This document shows, piece after piece, positions 7,140 to 15,381 of a DNA stretch of 16,457 nucleotides. The DNA comes from Verrucomicrobiota bacterium (GTDB lineage Bacteria > Verrucomicrobiota > Verrucomicrobiia > Opitutales > Opitutaceae), in contig JAEXPL010000420.1 of the NCBI GenBank assembly GCA_023446865.1, positions 1 to 16,457 of the forward strand, given 5' to 3'. The position numbers and the translations under genes were made by a program. The first letter of the stretch is position 1; every line of letters starts with the position of its first letter. A model generated the notes under the pieces. The model was not told where the DNA came from and ran no database searches. It was given only the letters and a program-made list of their open reading frames with translations.

Positions 7140-10066
7140 TCCGTTCCCGCCGCCGGCCATGGAATCGGCTCGTGCCCCGGCGGTCGCCCCCCCGTCGCCC
7201 CGGCGCGCCGCTCTTCCGGCACCACGCGCAGTTCGCACAACCGGTCCGGCGCGAACAGCAGCCGCGCCAACGCCTGCAGATCCTCGCGGGTCGCCATCTG
7301 GAAGATCTGCCGCTGGTTGCCCTGCTCCTCGATGTACTGCGGCTTGGTCTGCGCCTCGCCGAGCACGCCGAGCCACCAGACATTGCTGGTGGCGCTGTCC
7401 TCCGCCGCGCGGATCAGGGGCAACCGGGCCCGCTCCAGTTCCTCGTCCGAGATGCCGTCGCGCACCAACTCGGCGATCGCCTGGCGCGCCGCTTCGGCCA
7501 CCCGTTCGAGGTGGCGTGGCGCCGTCTCCACCCGGCAGCGCAAGTAGAGCATCGCCGGAGTGAGCGCGCGCTCCGAGAGCACGCCCACGACCGGCGTATA
7601 CGTCTTCCCCATCTGCTGCCGCAGCCGCACGCGCAGCCGGTCCTCGACCAGGCTCGCGAGCAGGCGCATGTGACAATCGTCCCGCTGGCCGACCACGTCG
7701 GGCAGCCGCCACGCCAGCGCCACCGAGGCGACCGTGCGACGACCCGCGAACCGCACCTCGAGCCGTTCCGGCGTCGCCCCGGGGGTGAACATCCGCCGGT
7801 CCGCCATCGGGTCGATCGTCGCGCGCAACGGCAGTTTGCCGAAGGTGTCCGCCACCGCGGCGATCGCCTCCTCGGGCCCGATGTCGCCCACGACGGCGAT
7901 CTCGATCGGCGAATCCTTCAGCTGCGGCTCCAGCCAGTGGCGCAAATCCTCGAAGTTCAGGTGCTCGGTATCCGCCCTTCGTGGACGGGTGAGCGCATGG
8001 TGACCGCCGAACATGTGCTCGCGCATCCGGTCCTCCGCAAGGACCGCCGCGGTCCGGTCCGACCGCGCCAGCTCCTTGTCGATGAACGCCCGGGCGTAGA
8101 CCTCGCTGCCGGACCGGAAGCCGGGCGCTTCGATCCTGGCGGCAAACAGCCCCAGTGCGGTGCGCAGGCCCGGGGACGGGCAGTTCGCCGCCAGCCCGAA
8201 GCGGTCCGCCCCGAAACCGAAGCTCGTGGCGATCTCCCCGTGTTCGAGGAGTTCGCGCTCCTGGTCCGCGGTAAGACGCTCCGACCCGCCGTAGTTCAGG
8301 GCGGCGATCCCGAACGCCAGCCCCTCGCGCCCGGGCTCCGTCCCGAGCAACCCGTATCCGAACCCAACACGCACACGAATCTTGCCCGGCTCGGAGTGGG
8401 TCGACTTCACGTTCAACCGCCCCCCGTTGTCGAACTGCACAAACCAGCAGTCCAGCTCCGCGTTGTGTTCGCTGGCGATAACCCGGCCGGGCGGCCCGGG
8501 GCGTTGGGCCAACTGTGCCAGCGGCTCCTCCACGGCCCGGTACGGGTCATGGTTCCTCGTCCGGGCCTCCTGCACGGCCCGGCGCACGGTCCGCGCCTTT
8601 TCGTCGTCTGGCACCGGACCGGCGACCACCAGCCGGGTCGAGGCGGCCGGCCACAGGCGCTCCAACGCCGCCCGACAGTCCTCGGGGGTGAGCCGCACCA
8701 GCGCCGCCTCGGTCCAGCGGCGCTCCGCCTCCGCCGAGGCGAAAAGCACCCGGTCCCCGAGAGCATGGGCCAACGCGACCGCCACCTCCGTCGCCGGACG
8801 GCTTTCCGCATCGAGCTCGTTCCAACGCGCCTTGCGGGCCCGCGCCGCGATCGCGGTCGCGAGTTCATCCGAGGTGAATCCGTGTTGCACCGCCCGGCGC
8901 AACTCCGTCTCCAGCGCAATCGCCACCGTGGGCCACTGCGGCGGCGACGTCCGCACCCGCACGAGCGGGATGCACCACCCCGGCGCCTCGCGCCCGACCC
9001 AGCCCTCGATCTGGGCCGAAACCCGGAGCGTCGCCCCCAGGCGCCGGTTCAGCATCTGCAACGCGATGGACCCGGTCAGTTCGGCGCAGCGCCGCTCCTC
9101 GTCGTCGGTCGGAAGGCGCGGTGCCGCCGCCAGCAATGTCACGATCGCCGCCGGCGATTCAGGGTCGGTGAAGACCGACACGCGCGGCTTCGCCGCCGTG
9201 CGCGGCGCGAGCACCGGCGCTTCGGTCGGCTCCGGCCCACGGGCCGCCATGGCGCCAAATTCCGCTTCGATCCGCGCCGCCATCTCGGCCGGATCGACTC
9301 CGCCCGCCACCGCCAGCACCATCCGGCCGGGCCGGTACCAACGGTCGTGAAACGCCCGGAGCGAGTCCGGCGTCGCGCGCTTGAGCGAACGCGAGGTCCC
9401 CAGCTGCGACCGGCCCAGCGGCGTGCCCTCGAAGAGTGTCTCCATTTCCCGGTCTTCGATCTCGTCGAGGTAGGGAGCGAGGAACTCGAACTCACGCCCC
9501 CACCAATATGCGACCCGCCCGGCCCGCACGTTGCGCTCGGAGAGAATCACCCCGCGCTCCCGCTCCACGGCCTCCGCCAGGAACGTGAGCCCGTCGGCGA
9601 AATTGCGCAGCACGCGCAACGCGGCGGCCACGGCGGCCGGGTCTGCGGCCGGCACATTGCGGACCTCGTAGACGGTGTAGCTGCGCGCCGTGGCGGCGTT
9701 GAACTCCGAGCCGAACCCCAGCCCGAAGCGCTGGAGGGTGCGGATCGCGCTGTCGCCGGGGAAATCCCGCGAGCCGGCGAACGCCAGGTGCTCCACGAAA
9801 TGCGCGTAGCCGAGCTCCCCCTCCGCCTCGTGGCGGCTGCCGGCGTCGACGAACAGCACGAACGACACCCGTCCCGGCGGCAGCGGATGCGGGCGCACCG
9901 CGTAGCGGAACCCGTTGTCGAGCACCCCGAGGCGCACCCGCGGGTCGGGCTGGAGCGCATATCCATTTTCCGGAGCATCTGCCACCGCCGTGGCGCCCAC
10001 GCCGGAGGCGGAACACACCAGGGCGAGGCTGGCGAGCAGCAGGGTGAAAATGGGGCGGGCGCTCAT
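7136..10066 (-). CDS. Secreted zinc metallopeptidase, family M16 (pitrilysin/insulinase type)
   Basis: This is a 976-residue protein. Residues 1-29 are a Sec signal peptide (basic start, LLLASLALVCSASGVG, cleavage probably near residue 25-30; not a lipobox), so it acts in the periplasm or outside. The inverted zinc motif HxxEH is H89-F-V-E92-H93. The third zinc ligand is E170, 77 residues after H93, as in pitrilysin, so the N-terminal M16 domain is catalytically complete. The C-terminal half is a second M16 unit (PIEIAVVGDIGPEEAI, then RLRQQMGKTYTP with R816 and Y823), which provides the substrate-binding Arg/Tyr pair and has no zinc motif. The length matches two-half M16 enzymes of 900-1000 residues that degrade peptides in a closed chamber. 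ATG 10066 is chosen because the signal peptide starts there. It is convergent with queA and separated by about 300 bp from the polysaccharide cluster upstream, so it is probably its own unit. Confidence 0.93.
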   Translation of the reverse strand: MSARPIFTLLLASLALVCSASGVGATAVADAPENGYALQPDPRVRLGVLDNGFRYAVRPHPLPPGRVSFVLFVDAGSRHEAEGELGYAHFVEHLAFAGSRDFPGDSAIRTLQRFGLGFGSEFNAATARSYTVYEVRNVPAADPAAVAAALRVLRNFADGLTFLAEAVERERGVILSERNVRAGRVAYWWGREFEFLAPYLDEIEDREMETLFEGTPLGRSQLGTSRSLKRATPDSLRAFHDRWYRPGRMVLAVAGGVDPAEMAARIEAEFGAMAARGPEPTEAPVLAPRTAAKPRVSVFTDPESPAAIVTLLAAAPRLPTDDEERRCAELTGSIALQMLNRRLGATLRVSAQIEGWVGREAPGWCIPLVRVRTSPPQWPTVAIALETELRRAVQHGFTSDELATAIAARARKARWNELDAESRPATEVAVALAHALGDRVLFASAEAERRWTEAALVRLTPEDCRAALERLWPAASTRLVVAGPVPDDEKARTVRRAVQEARTRNHDPYRAVEEPLAQLAQRPGPPGRVIASEHNAELDCWFVQFDNGGRLNVKSTHSEPGKIRVRVGFGYGLLGTEPGREGLAFGIAALNYGGSERLTADQERELLEHGEIATSFGFGADRFGLAANCPSPGLRTALGLFAARIEAPGFRSGSEVYARAFIDKELARSDRTAAVLAEDRMREHMFGGHHALTRPRRADTEHLNFEDLRHWLEPQLKDSPIEIAVVGDIGPEEAIAAVADTFGKLPLRATIDPMADRRMFTPGATPERLEVRFAGRRTVASVALAWRLPDVVGQRDDCHMRLLASLVEDRLRVRLRQQMGKTYTPVVGVLSERALTPAMLYLRCRVETAPRHLERVAEAARQAIAELVRDGISDEELERARLPLIRAAEDSATSNVWWLGVLGEAQTKPQYIEEQGNQRQIFQMATREDLQALARLLFAPDRLCELRVVPEERRAGATGGRPPGHEPIPWPAAGTD

Positions 10067-10164
10067 GTTGTGGGGCAGGCGCTGCGAATGGTGGTAGCGA
10101 ATCCGGGTTCGGCCTGGTTTTCAATCGATCCGTGCGACCAACGGGGGCAAAAGCCCGGCCCCGT

Positions 10165-10181
10165 CGCTTTCCCTGCGACCT
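10165..10181. repeat. 17-bp direct repeat, copy 1
   Basis: cgctttccctgcgacct matches copy 2 at 10236-10252 in 16 of 17 positions, 71 bp away. In copy 1, gtcgc (10163-10167) and gcgac (10175-10179) can also form a 5-bp hairpin. Confidence 0.6.
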
Positions 10182-10235
10182 ATTTAATCTTCTCGCTCGG
10201 ACCACGAACGACTGACCCCAACAACCCCCGGCGGG

Positions 10236-10252
10236 CGCTTCCCCTGCGACCT
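10236..10252. repeat. 17-bp direct repeat, copy 2
   Basis: cgcttcccctgcgacct differs from copy 1 at one base. Its function is unknown; a protein-binding site pair or a remnant of a dispersed intergenic repeat are both possible. Confidence 0.6.
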
Positions 10253-10365
10253 CTTCCGCCGCCAACCGCGAGGACCGGACAACCGACTCCGTCGGTCTGC
10301 TCCGGCGGGCGCCGTCGTTGCGGCCTGTTTCACACTCCCGCCCGGCGCATCGCCTCGCCCCAAGT

Positions 10366-12327
10366 CTACTCCTCGTAGGGAGTGTACTCGGGCACGAGGC
10401 GCTTCATCGCGGCCTTGATCTCGCCGCTCATGCCGCTGTCGGCCACGACACGGAGGGCCGCCAGCCAGCCATCGTCCTGTTCGCCCACGGCACCCGGCAT
10501 GGCCTTCAGCTTGAAGACGCGGGGATGGCTCGTGGGTTCATGGGTCTCGTCCGTGTGCCGGAGCTCCTCGTAAAGTTTCTCCCCGGGCCGCAGGCCCGTG
10601 ATGCGTACCTCGATGTCGATGTCGGGCTTGAAGCCGCTCAGCTCGATCATCTGGCGCGCCATGTCGACGATCTTCACCGGCTTGCCCATATCGAGGATGA
10701 AAATCTCCCCGCCCTCTCCGAGCGTGGCGGTCTGGAGCACTAGGCCCACCGCCTCGGGAATCGTCATGAAATAGCGGGTCATCTCGCGGTGGGTCACCGT
10801 CACCGGCCCGCCTTGGGCGATTTGCCGGCGGAAAGTCGGGATCACGCTGCCCGAGGAGCCGAGCACGTTGCCGAACCGCACAGCGAGGAAACGCGTGCGG
10901 TTGCCCGGGGTACGCTGGCGGGCCTGCAGCGCCTTCTCCGCGAGGCGCTTGCTGCACCCCATCACGCTCGTCGGGTTGATGGCCTTGTCGGTCGAGATCA
11001 ACACGAAGCGGGCGACGCCGAACTCGCTGGCGAGCCGCGCGAGCTGCGCGGTGCCGAAGGTGTTGTTTTTGATCGCCTCGCAAGGCTGCCGCTCCATCAG
11101 CGGCACGTGCTTGTGGGCGGCGGCATGGAACACGATCTCCGGTTTGTGTTTGGCGAAGATCGCCCGCATCGAGTGGAGGTCGGTGATGTCCGCGATCAAC
11201 GGCACGATCACCTTGCCGCCGGGGCCGGCGAGCAGCTCGTTCTCGATCTCGAAAAGTGCGATCTCGGTCTGCTCGACCATCAGCAGCGCCCGCGGGCCGC
11301 GGGCCAGGATCTGCCGGCACAACTCGCTGCCGATGCTCCCGCCCGCGCCGGTCACCAGCACCACACGATCCTGGAGCAATCGGCCGATACCGTCGGAATC
11401 TAGCGCCACCGGGTCGCGTCCGAGCAAATCTTCGATCGCCACCGGTCGCGTACGGTCGACCTTCACCTGGCCCGACGCCAGTTGGGTCGCCGAAGGCACA
11501 AGCTGCGCGCTCAACCCCACCTGCCGGCCGAGTCCCACGATTTCCTGAACCACCTTCGGGCCGGCCGAAGGCATCGCCACGACCAACTCCTGCAGGTGCA
11601 GCTCGGGTGCGATCTCGACCAGCTTCGTGATCGGACCCAAGACCGGCAATCCGTGGATGCTCCGCCCGATCTTCGCCGGATCGTCATCGAGGAACAGCAC
11701 CGGACGCAGCCCGCCACCGCGCCGGGCGAGCAGCTCCTTGGCCAGCGCCTCGCCCACATCACCGGCGCCCACGATCGCGATCCGTCGCTCCGCCAGACCG
11801 GGCCGGATCTGGCCGGTTGTCGTCCACGTGCGCAGAATGCGCAGAAACAGTCGGAAGGAGCACACGAGCGTCACGCTCAGCACGAAATCCATCAGGATCA
11901 CCCCGCGCGGCGGTGAGGCGTGCTGCGTGGCGAAGAACCACAGCGCGAGCATCATCACCGAGCTGCCGCTCATCGCGAGCACCACGCCGCTGAAGTCGGC
12001 CAGGCCGAAGTAGCTCAGCATCGAGCGGAATTGCCCGAACGAGTGCAGCAGGATCAGCTTGCACAGCACAACGACCGCCAGCAGCTGGAGTCGCTGGGCC
12101 ACAAACGCTTCCGGCACCGCGAAATCCCACCGCAGGTCGTACGCCAGCCAGAAGGCCGTCGCGAGCTCAAGGCCGTAGACGGTCGCCAAGACCACCAACC
12201 GCAGCCAAGCCCGGCGCCCCACCCACCGGTCGAACCAACCGAGCACGGCACGGATCATCCCGCCGAGCCGCTCGCGGGCGAGCGAAGCGACGGCGGCGGA
12301 GCCGGTATTCGGAATCGGTGCGGACAT
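10366..12327 (-). CDS. Membrane-bound nucleoside-diphosphate-sugar 4,6-dehydratase (FlaA1/CapD/WbpM family)
   Basis: This 653-residue protein has the long-form architecture. There are four N-terminal membrane segments (about 42-62, 80-97, 111-134, 144-162), a first Rossmann domain (GAGDVGE, 187-193), then the catalytic SDR domain with NAD motif TGAGGSIGSE (326-335). The active site is STDKAINPTSVMGCSK: M456 and K460 form the MxxxK that replaces YxxxK in this family. LRPGEKLYEEL near the end is also typical. Such enzymes convert UDP-GlcNAc (or a similar NDP-sugar) to a 4-keto-6-deoxy sugar, the first step to many deoxy-amino sugars of O-antigens, capsules and EPS. ATG 12327 is preferred to 12408 because the 27 extra residues are atypical and cross an inverted repeat. 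It is the last gene of the minus-strand cluster, 128 bp after the EpsI gene. Confidence 0.93.
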   Translation of the reverse strand: MSAPIPNTGSAAVASLARERLGGMIRAVLGWFDRWVGRRAWLRLVVLATVYGLELATAFWLAYDLRWDFAVPEAFVAQRLQLLAVVVLCKLILLHSFGQFRSMLSYFGLADFSGVVLAMSGSSVMMLALWFFATQHASPPRGVILMDFVLSVTLVCSFRLFLRILRTWTTTGQIRPGLAERRIAIVGAGDVGEALAKELLARRGGGLRPVLFLDDDPAKIGRSIHGLPVLGPITKLVEIAPELHLQELVVAMPSAGPKVVQEIVGLGRQVGLSAQLVPSATQLASGQVKVDRTRPVAIEDLLGRDPVALDSDGIGRLLQDRVVLVTGAGGSIGSELCRQILARGPRALLMVEQTEIALFEIENELLAGPGGKVIVPLIADITDLHSMRAIFAKHKPEIVFHAAAHKHVPLMERQPCEAIKNNTFGTAQLARLASEFGVARFVLISTDKAINPTSVMGCSKRLAEKALQARQRTPGNRTRFLAVRFGNVLGSSGSVIPTFRRQIAQGGPVTVTHREMTRYFMTIPEAVGLVLQTATLGEGGEIFILDMGKPVKIVDMARQMIELSGFKPDIDIEVRITGLRPGEKLYEELRHTDETHEPTSHPRVFKLKAMPGAVGEQDDGWLAALRVVADSGMSGEIKAAMKRLVPEYTPYEE

Positions 12328-12347
12328 CGTTGTGTGGGGCTGCGGAA

Positions 12348-12406
12348 GCTTTCGATCAGGCGCGACGAGCGGTGCTCGGCGCAACGCGAAAACGGGGATC
12401 GAAAGC
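12348..12406 (-). repeat. Nested inverted repeat upstream of the dehydratase gene
   Basis: A perfect 10-bp inverted repeat, gctttcgatc (12348-12357) and gatcgaaagc (12397-12406), encloses 39 nt that hold a smaller GC-rich hairpin (cgagc acc gctcg core, extended after a 2-nt bulge). In the minus-strand transcript the structure ends 20 nt before the dehydratase ATG. It has no terminal U-run, so a leader or operator role fits better than a terminator. Confidence 0.5.
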
Positions 12407-12455
12407 ACCTCCAGTCATGAGGTGGTCCGCCGGCAAAGACAAGACTCGGGCGCGG

Positions 12456-13196
12456 TCACGGCGCGGCCGGCTTCTGCGCCGTCGGCTCCGCCCCGAGTCC
12501 GAGGCCTTCGAGGCCGCGGAGCACCTTCGCGAAACCGGGGTCCTCCCAGAAACGCTCGATCGGGACGTTCGACGTGATCCGGATGAAGTATTGCTCGCGG
12601 CTGCCCCGCACCGCCTGCGCCACCGCGTCGCGCCACCAGTACAGCGGATGCGGGATCGCGTTGAACCGGCCACCCTGGTCGAGCACCCGCCCGTCGACCA
12701 GATGCCAGTAGTAGACGTAGGTCGGCAGACCGCGGTCCGGCGGAATGAATCGCCGCCACTCCACCGGTTGCCACGCCCGACCCGCCAACCCGACCTGCTG
12801 GCGAAACCGCATCTCGTCGCAGGTCCAGCCATTCTCCGTCCAGCAACGGTCCGGCGTGTGCGAGACCACCAGGCGCGTCGGCATCTTTCCGGCGCCCCAA
12901 TAGGCCGCGTACACGCCCACCGCCATTCCGCCACGGGTGTACTCGCGATAGACGATGTCGTCGTAGTTGAGTGTCTTCACGACCGCGTTCTTCACCGACT
13001 CGGTCGCGCCCAGCGGCACGTCGCGTGAACGCCACCCGGGCACCCAGTCGGGCACCGCCGCCGCGAGGTGCGGCGCCTTCGGTTTGGGCACTTCGCGAAA
13101 AACGTCGAAGGCCTGCAGCGCCGCTGCCACCACCAGCACGCCCAGCGGTACCAGCAGCGACCAACGCCGCCACCAACGAACGGATGTCTCAGCCAT
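12456..13196 (-). CDS. EpsI-family protein (exosortase-associated)
   Basis: This 246-residue protein has one N-terminal membrane segment (about 13-30, after RWWRRW) and a periplasmic EpsI domain. The domain is recognised by PDWVPGWRSRDVPLG near the start and by HTPDRCWTENGW (113-124), the family's H-x-P-x-x-C-x(4-5)-GW signature with C118. EpsI domains occur fused to or next to exosortases in EPS/PEP-CTERM loci; their exact chemistry is not established. No exosortase is in the window, so a partner may lie beyond the right edge or elsewhere. The start is ATG 13196, supported by a strong AAGGAGG (13203-13209) 6 nt upstream, inside the end of the acyltransferase gene. The two genes overlap by 8 bp, which suggests translational coupling. 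An upstream in-frame start at 13262 adds only Arg-rich sequence and is rejected. Confidence 0.85.
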   Translation of the reverse strand: MAETSVRWWRRWSLLVPLGVLVVAAALQAFDVFREVPKPKAPHLAAAVPDWVPGWRSRDVPLGATESVKNAVVKTLNYDDIVYREYTRGGMAVGVYAAYWGAGKMPTRLVVSHTPDRCWTENGWTCDEMRFRQQVGLAGRAWQPVEWRRFIPPDRGLPTYVYYWHLVDGRVLDQGGRFNAIPHPLYWWRDAVAQAVRGSREQYFIRITSNVPIERFWEDPGFAKVLRGLEGLGLGAEPTAQKPAAP

Positions 13197-13842
13197 GATT
13201 CGCCTCCTTCGCCGCGAGCACCCGGGCGGGCGCTCCGAAAACCGTCGTCCGCGCCGGCACATCGCGCATGACCGTCGCCCCCGCCCCCACGATCGCTCCG
13301 TCGCCCACGCGCACGCCGGGCAGGATCGAGGCGTTGCTGCCCACCAGCACGCCCTCGCCGAGCACGACGCCGCCGGTCACGTCCACGTGGCAGTGCAGCT
13401 GACTCCAGTCGCCCACGACCGCGTCGTGCGCCACGGTGGAATGGAAGTTCACCGCCACGAAGTTCCCGAGCCGCGCCCGCGCCGCCACGATGCTGCCCGG
13501 GCAGAGGATCACGCCCTCGCCCAGCACCACCCCGGAGCCGACGACCGCCGTGCGGTGGATCACCCGCGTGAACAGCCCGCCGCGCCCCCGGATCGTCTCC
13601 ACGCACTGCCGTTTGGCCTCGATCCGGCCCATTGCGCACACGAACACCTCGTCCACGGTCGGCTGGTGTCCGGTGATCGTGCCGAGCAGCGGCGCGCCCA
13701 CGTCGAACGCGTCGAGCGCCCGCGGATTGTCGTCGAGAAAGCCCTTCACGACCCAGTCGCGGCCGAGGGCGTCCGACTGGCAGGCCCAGTCGAGCACCTC
13801 GCGCCCGAAGCCGCCCGCCCCGAGGATGACGAGTTGTTTCAT
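13189..13842 (-). CDS. NeuD/PglD-type sugar acyltransferase (left-handed beta-helix)
   Basis: This 217-residue protein matches the sialic-acid O-acetyltransferase NeuD / UDP-sugar N-acetyltransferase PglD family. Residues 1-60 form a small Rossmann-like NDP-sugar binding domain with GAGGFGREV (8-16) and FLDDNP. Residues about 95-210 are hexapeptide repeats (VVGSGVVLGEG, VLGEGVLVGSNASILPGV, VGDGAIVGAGATVMRDV) that build the beta-helix binding the acyl donor. H139 in NFHSTVAHD aligns with the catalytic base of PglD. It transfers an acyl group to an amino or hydroxyl group of a nucleotide-activated sugar. The donor is usually acetyl-CoA, but the carrier protein and acyl ligase just upstream suggest another donor here. 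The start at 13842 overlaps the ligase stop by 4 bp (ATGA), and the 3' end carries the ribosome site for the EpsI gene. Confidence 0.9.
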   Translation of the reverse strand: MKQLVILGAGGFGREVLDWACQSDALGRDWVVKGFLDDNPRALDAFDVGAPLLGTITGHQPTVDEVFVCAMGRIEAKRQCVETIRGRGGLFTRVIHRTAVVGSGVVLGEGVILCPGSIVAARARLGNFVAVNFHSTVAHDAVVGDWSQLHCHVDVTGGVVLGEGVLVGSNASILPGVRVGDGAIVGAGATVMRDVPARTTVFGAPARVLAAKEANHG

Positions 13843-15218
13843 GCAGAGGAAAGGCTGCGGCTCTTCTTGAGGTTGCGGGTCGCGGCCACGGTGCCGACGA
13901 GCCGTACCTGCGCGGGCAGCTGGTGGCGCGCCAGCCGGCCGGCCGCGAACTCATGCAGCCGCTTCTTCACCGCCAACGGGTCGGTCTCGGCGCCGCGCCA
14001 CACAATCTCGGCGGCAACCACCTGGCCGAGCAACGCGTTGCGCTCCGGATACACGCGGCAGTCCGCCACGTCGGGATGCGCCTGCAGCACGCCCTCGACC
14101 TCCGCCGGCAACACCTTCTCACCGCCCACATTGATCAGTTCCTCGCGACGTCCGAGCACGCGGACAGAACCGTCGGGCAGCCGTTCCGCCAGGTCACCGG
14201 TGTGGAACCAGCCGTCAGCCGCGAGTCCGCCAGCCTCGCCGGTCAGGTAGCCGAGCGCGCGCGCCGGACTGCGCACCCACAGCTCATCATCGACGATCTT
14301 CCACTGGAAACCCGCGGCATCGTCACCGAGCAACAGGCCCGCGCCAGATTCGGCCACGGGCACGGCGCCGGTCTCGCTCGTGCCGAAACGCTGCACGAAC
14401 TCCACCTTCGGCAACGCCGAGCGCAACCGCGCCAGCAGGCCCACCGGCATCGGCTCCGCGCCATACGGCACAATTCGCAGCGAGCTGAGCGTGTGGCGGC
14501 GATGGGCGTCCGCCGCGAGCAACAGGTTCAGAAAACTGGGGGTCGCCGGCATGACTTCGACGGCGTGCCGCTCGATCGCCGCCGCCACCGCCTCGGCGGT
14601 CGGCTCGGCCGGCGGGGCCACGAGCACGTGGCCGCTGCCGAGCGCACGCCACGCCATGTCGAGCCCGCCGATATGGTCGAAACGCATCAACGGCATGATC
14701 CGGCGGGCGACACTCTGCTTCACCGGCACCGTCGCCAGCAACGCCGCCAGATCGTGCAAAACCAGTTTCGGCGTCCCCGTCGTGCCGCCGGTGGCGAGAA
14801 TCAACCCCGGCCGCCCGGCCGCACGCAACTGACCGAGCAGACGCGCCGCCGCGGGCGCCGGCTCCGGCGCCTCGAGTCGCTCGACCACACCGTCCCGGAC
14901 GCGCCACTGCGGCGCCGCCTGCGCCCGCCAAGTCGCCAGCTCCGCCTCGCGCTCGGCGCGCAACGGCGCCACCACCGCGCCGGCCAGCGCCGCGCCGAAC
15001 AACCACGTCAACGCCTCCCACGTCGCCTCGCCGGGCACCGTCACCAGATCTCCGGCACTCACTCCGGCCGCGGTCAGTGTCGCATGGGCGCTGCGCACCA
15101 CCCGGCCGAACTCCAGCCACGTGCGCACGCCGCCGGCATCGATCCACAGGTCGCGCACACTGCGGCGCTCGACCAGGGTGAGCAAAAGTTCGGGACTGAG
15201 GGTTTCGGCGACGGGCAT
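13839..15218 (-). CDS. AMP-forming acyl-CoA/acyl-ACP ligase (ANL superfamily)
   Basis: This 459-residue protein has all main ANL motifs: ATP-binding ATGGTTGTPK (142-151), the substrate-pocket region FDHIGGLD (180-187), FGTSETG (278-284), DGWFHTGD (335-342) with the hinge region after R357, INVGGEKV (362-369), and the C-terminal catalytic lysine K451 in TRNLKKSR. The last matches the usual T-x-x-G-K-x-x-R with Leu in place of Gly. It activates a carboxylic acid as acyl-AMP and passes it to a thiol, either CoA or the phosphopantetheine of a carrier protein. It is short for the family (many members have about 500-550 residues), similar to MenE-like and carrier-loading ligases. An ACP gene two genes upstream makes that carrier the likely acceptor. 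There is no Shine-Dalgarno sequence. The 4-bp overlap with the acyltransferase gene shows they are co-translated. Confidence 0.92.
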   Translation of the reverse strand: MPVAETLSPELLLTLVERRSVRDLWIDAGGVRTWLEFGRVVRSAHATLTAAGVSAGDLVTVPGEATWEALTWLFGAALAGAVVAPLRAEREAELATWRAQAAPQWRVRDGVVERLEAPEPAPAAARLLGQLRAAGRPGLILATGGTTGTPKLVLHDLAALLATVPVKQSVARRIMPLMRFDHIGGLDMAWRALGSGHVLVAPPAEPTAEAVAAAIERHAVEVMPATPSFLNLLLAADAHRRHTLSSLRIVPYGAEPMPVGLLARLRSALPKVEFVQRFGTSETGAVPVAESGAGLLLGDDAAGFQWKIVDDELWVRSPARALGYLTGEAGGLAADGWFHTGDLAERLPDGSVRVLGRREELINVGGEKVLPAEVEGVLQAHPDVADCRVYPERNALLGQVVAAEIVWRGAETDPLAVKKRLHEFAAGRLARHQLPAQVRLVGTVAATRNLKKSRSLSSA

Positions 15219-15380
15219 GGCAGAGAGGCGCTCGCGGTTATCGCCCAGACCGGAGGTTTCAGTCGAGTGTCGAATGCCCAGCCGCGGACCGCAGCGCAGC
15301 GAGGAGCGCGGCGAGGGAGGCCGCAGGCCGACCCACCGGTTCCGGTCTCCGCTTTCCGGTCTCTGCTTTCCGGTTTCTGT
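15219..15380. other. 162-nt gap inside the acyl/EPS cluster
   Basis: No gene is present. It contains a GC-rich purine stretch (about 15290-15330, gcag/gagg-rich with ggccgcaggcc) and the 14-bp tandem repeats next to the SDR stop. The cluster is otherwise tightly packed at this end, so this gap stands out. A weak internal promoter cannot be excluded; no consensus hexamers were seen. Confidence 0.5.
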
Positions 15381-15381
15381 T
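15340..15381. repeat. Three tandem 14-bp repeats with a 7-nt sub-period
   Basis: The units are ttccggtctccgct (15340-15353), ttccggtctctgct (15354-15367) and ttccggtttctgtt (15368-15381). Every 14-mer begins with the heptamer ttccggt. The array touches the first base of the SDR stop codon and lies between the SDR and ligase genes. Confidence 0.85.

Larger units (their letters stand above)
10067..10365. other. Intergenic region between M16 peptidase and sugar dehydratase
   Basis: No gene is convincing here. On the minus strand this is both the 3' end of the dehydratase gene and the 5' region of the peptidase gene. It holds a pair of 17-bp direct repeats (listed separately) and a small hairpin near 10141-10164 built on acgggg/ccccgt. 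No U-tract terminator and no clear promoter hexamers were found. Confidence 0.6.

Noticed and set aside
12967..14250. Plus-strand open frame of 427 codons over EpsI, acyltransferase and ligase genes
   Set aside because: Shadow composition and no domain; it crosses three real overlapping genes.
15340..15381. CRISPR array
   Set aside because: The units are 14 bp, directly adjacent, with no unique spacers and no cas gene.
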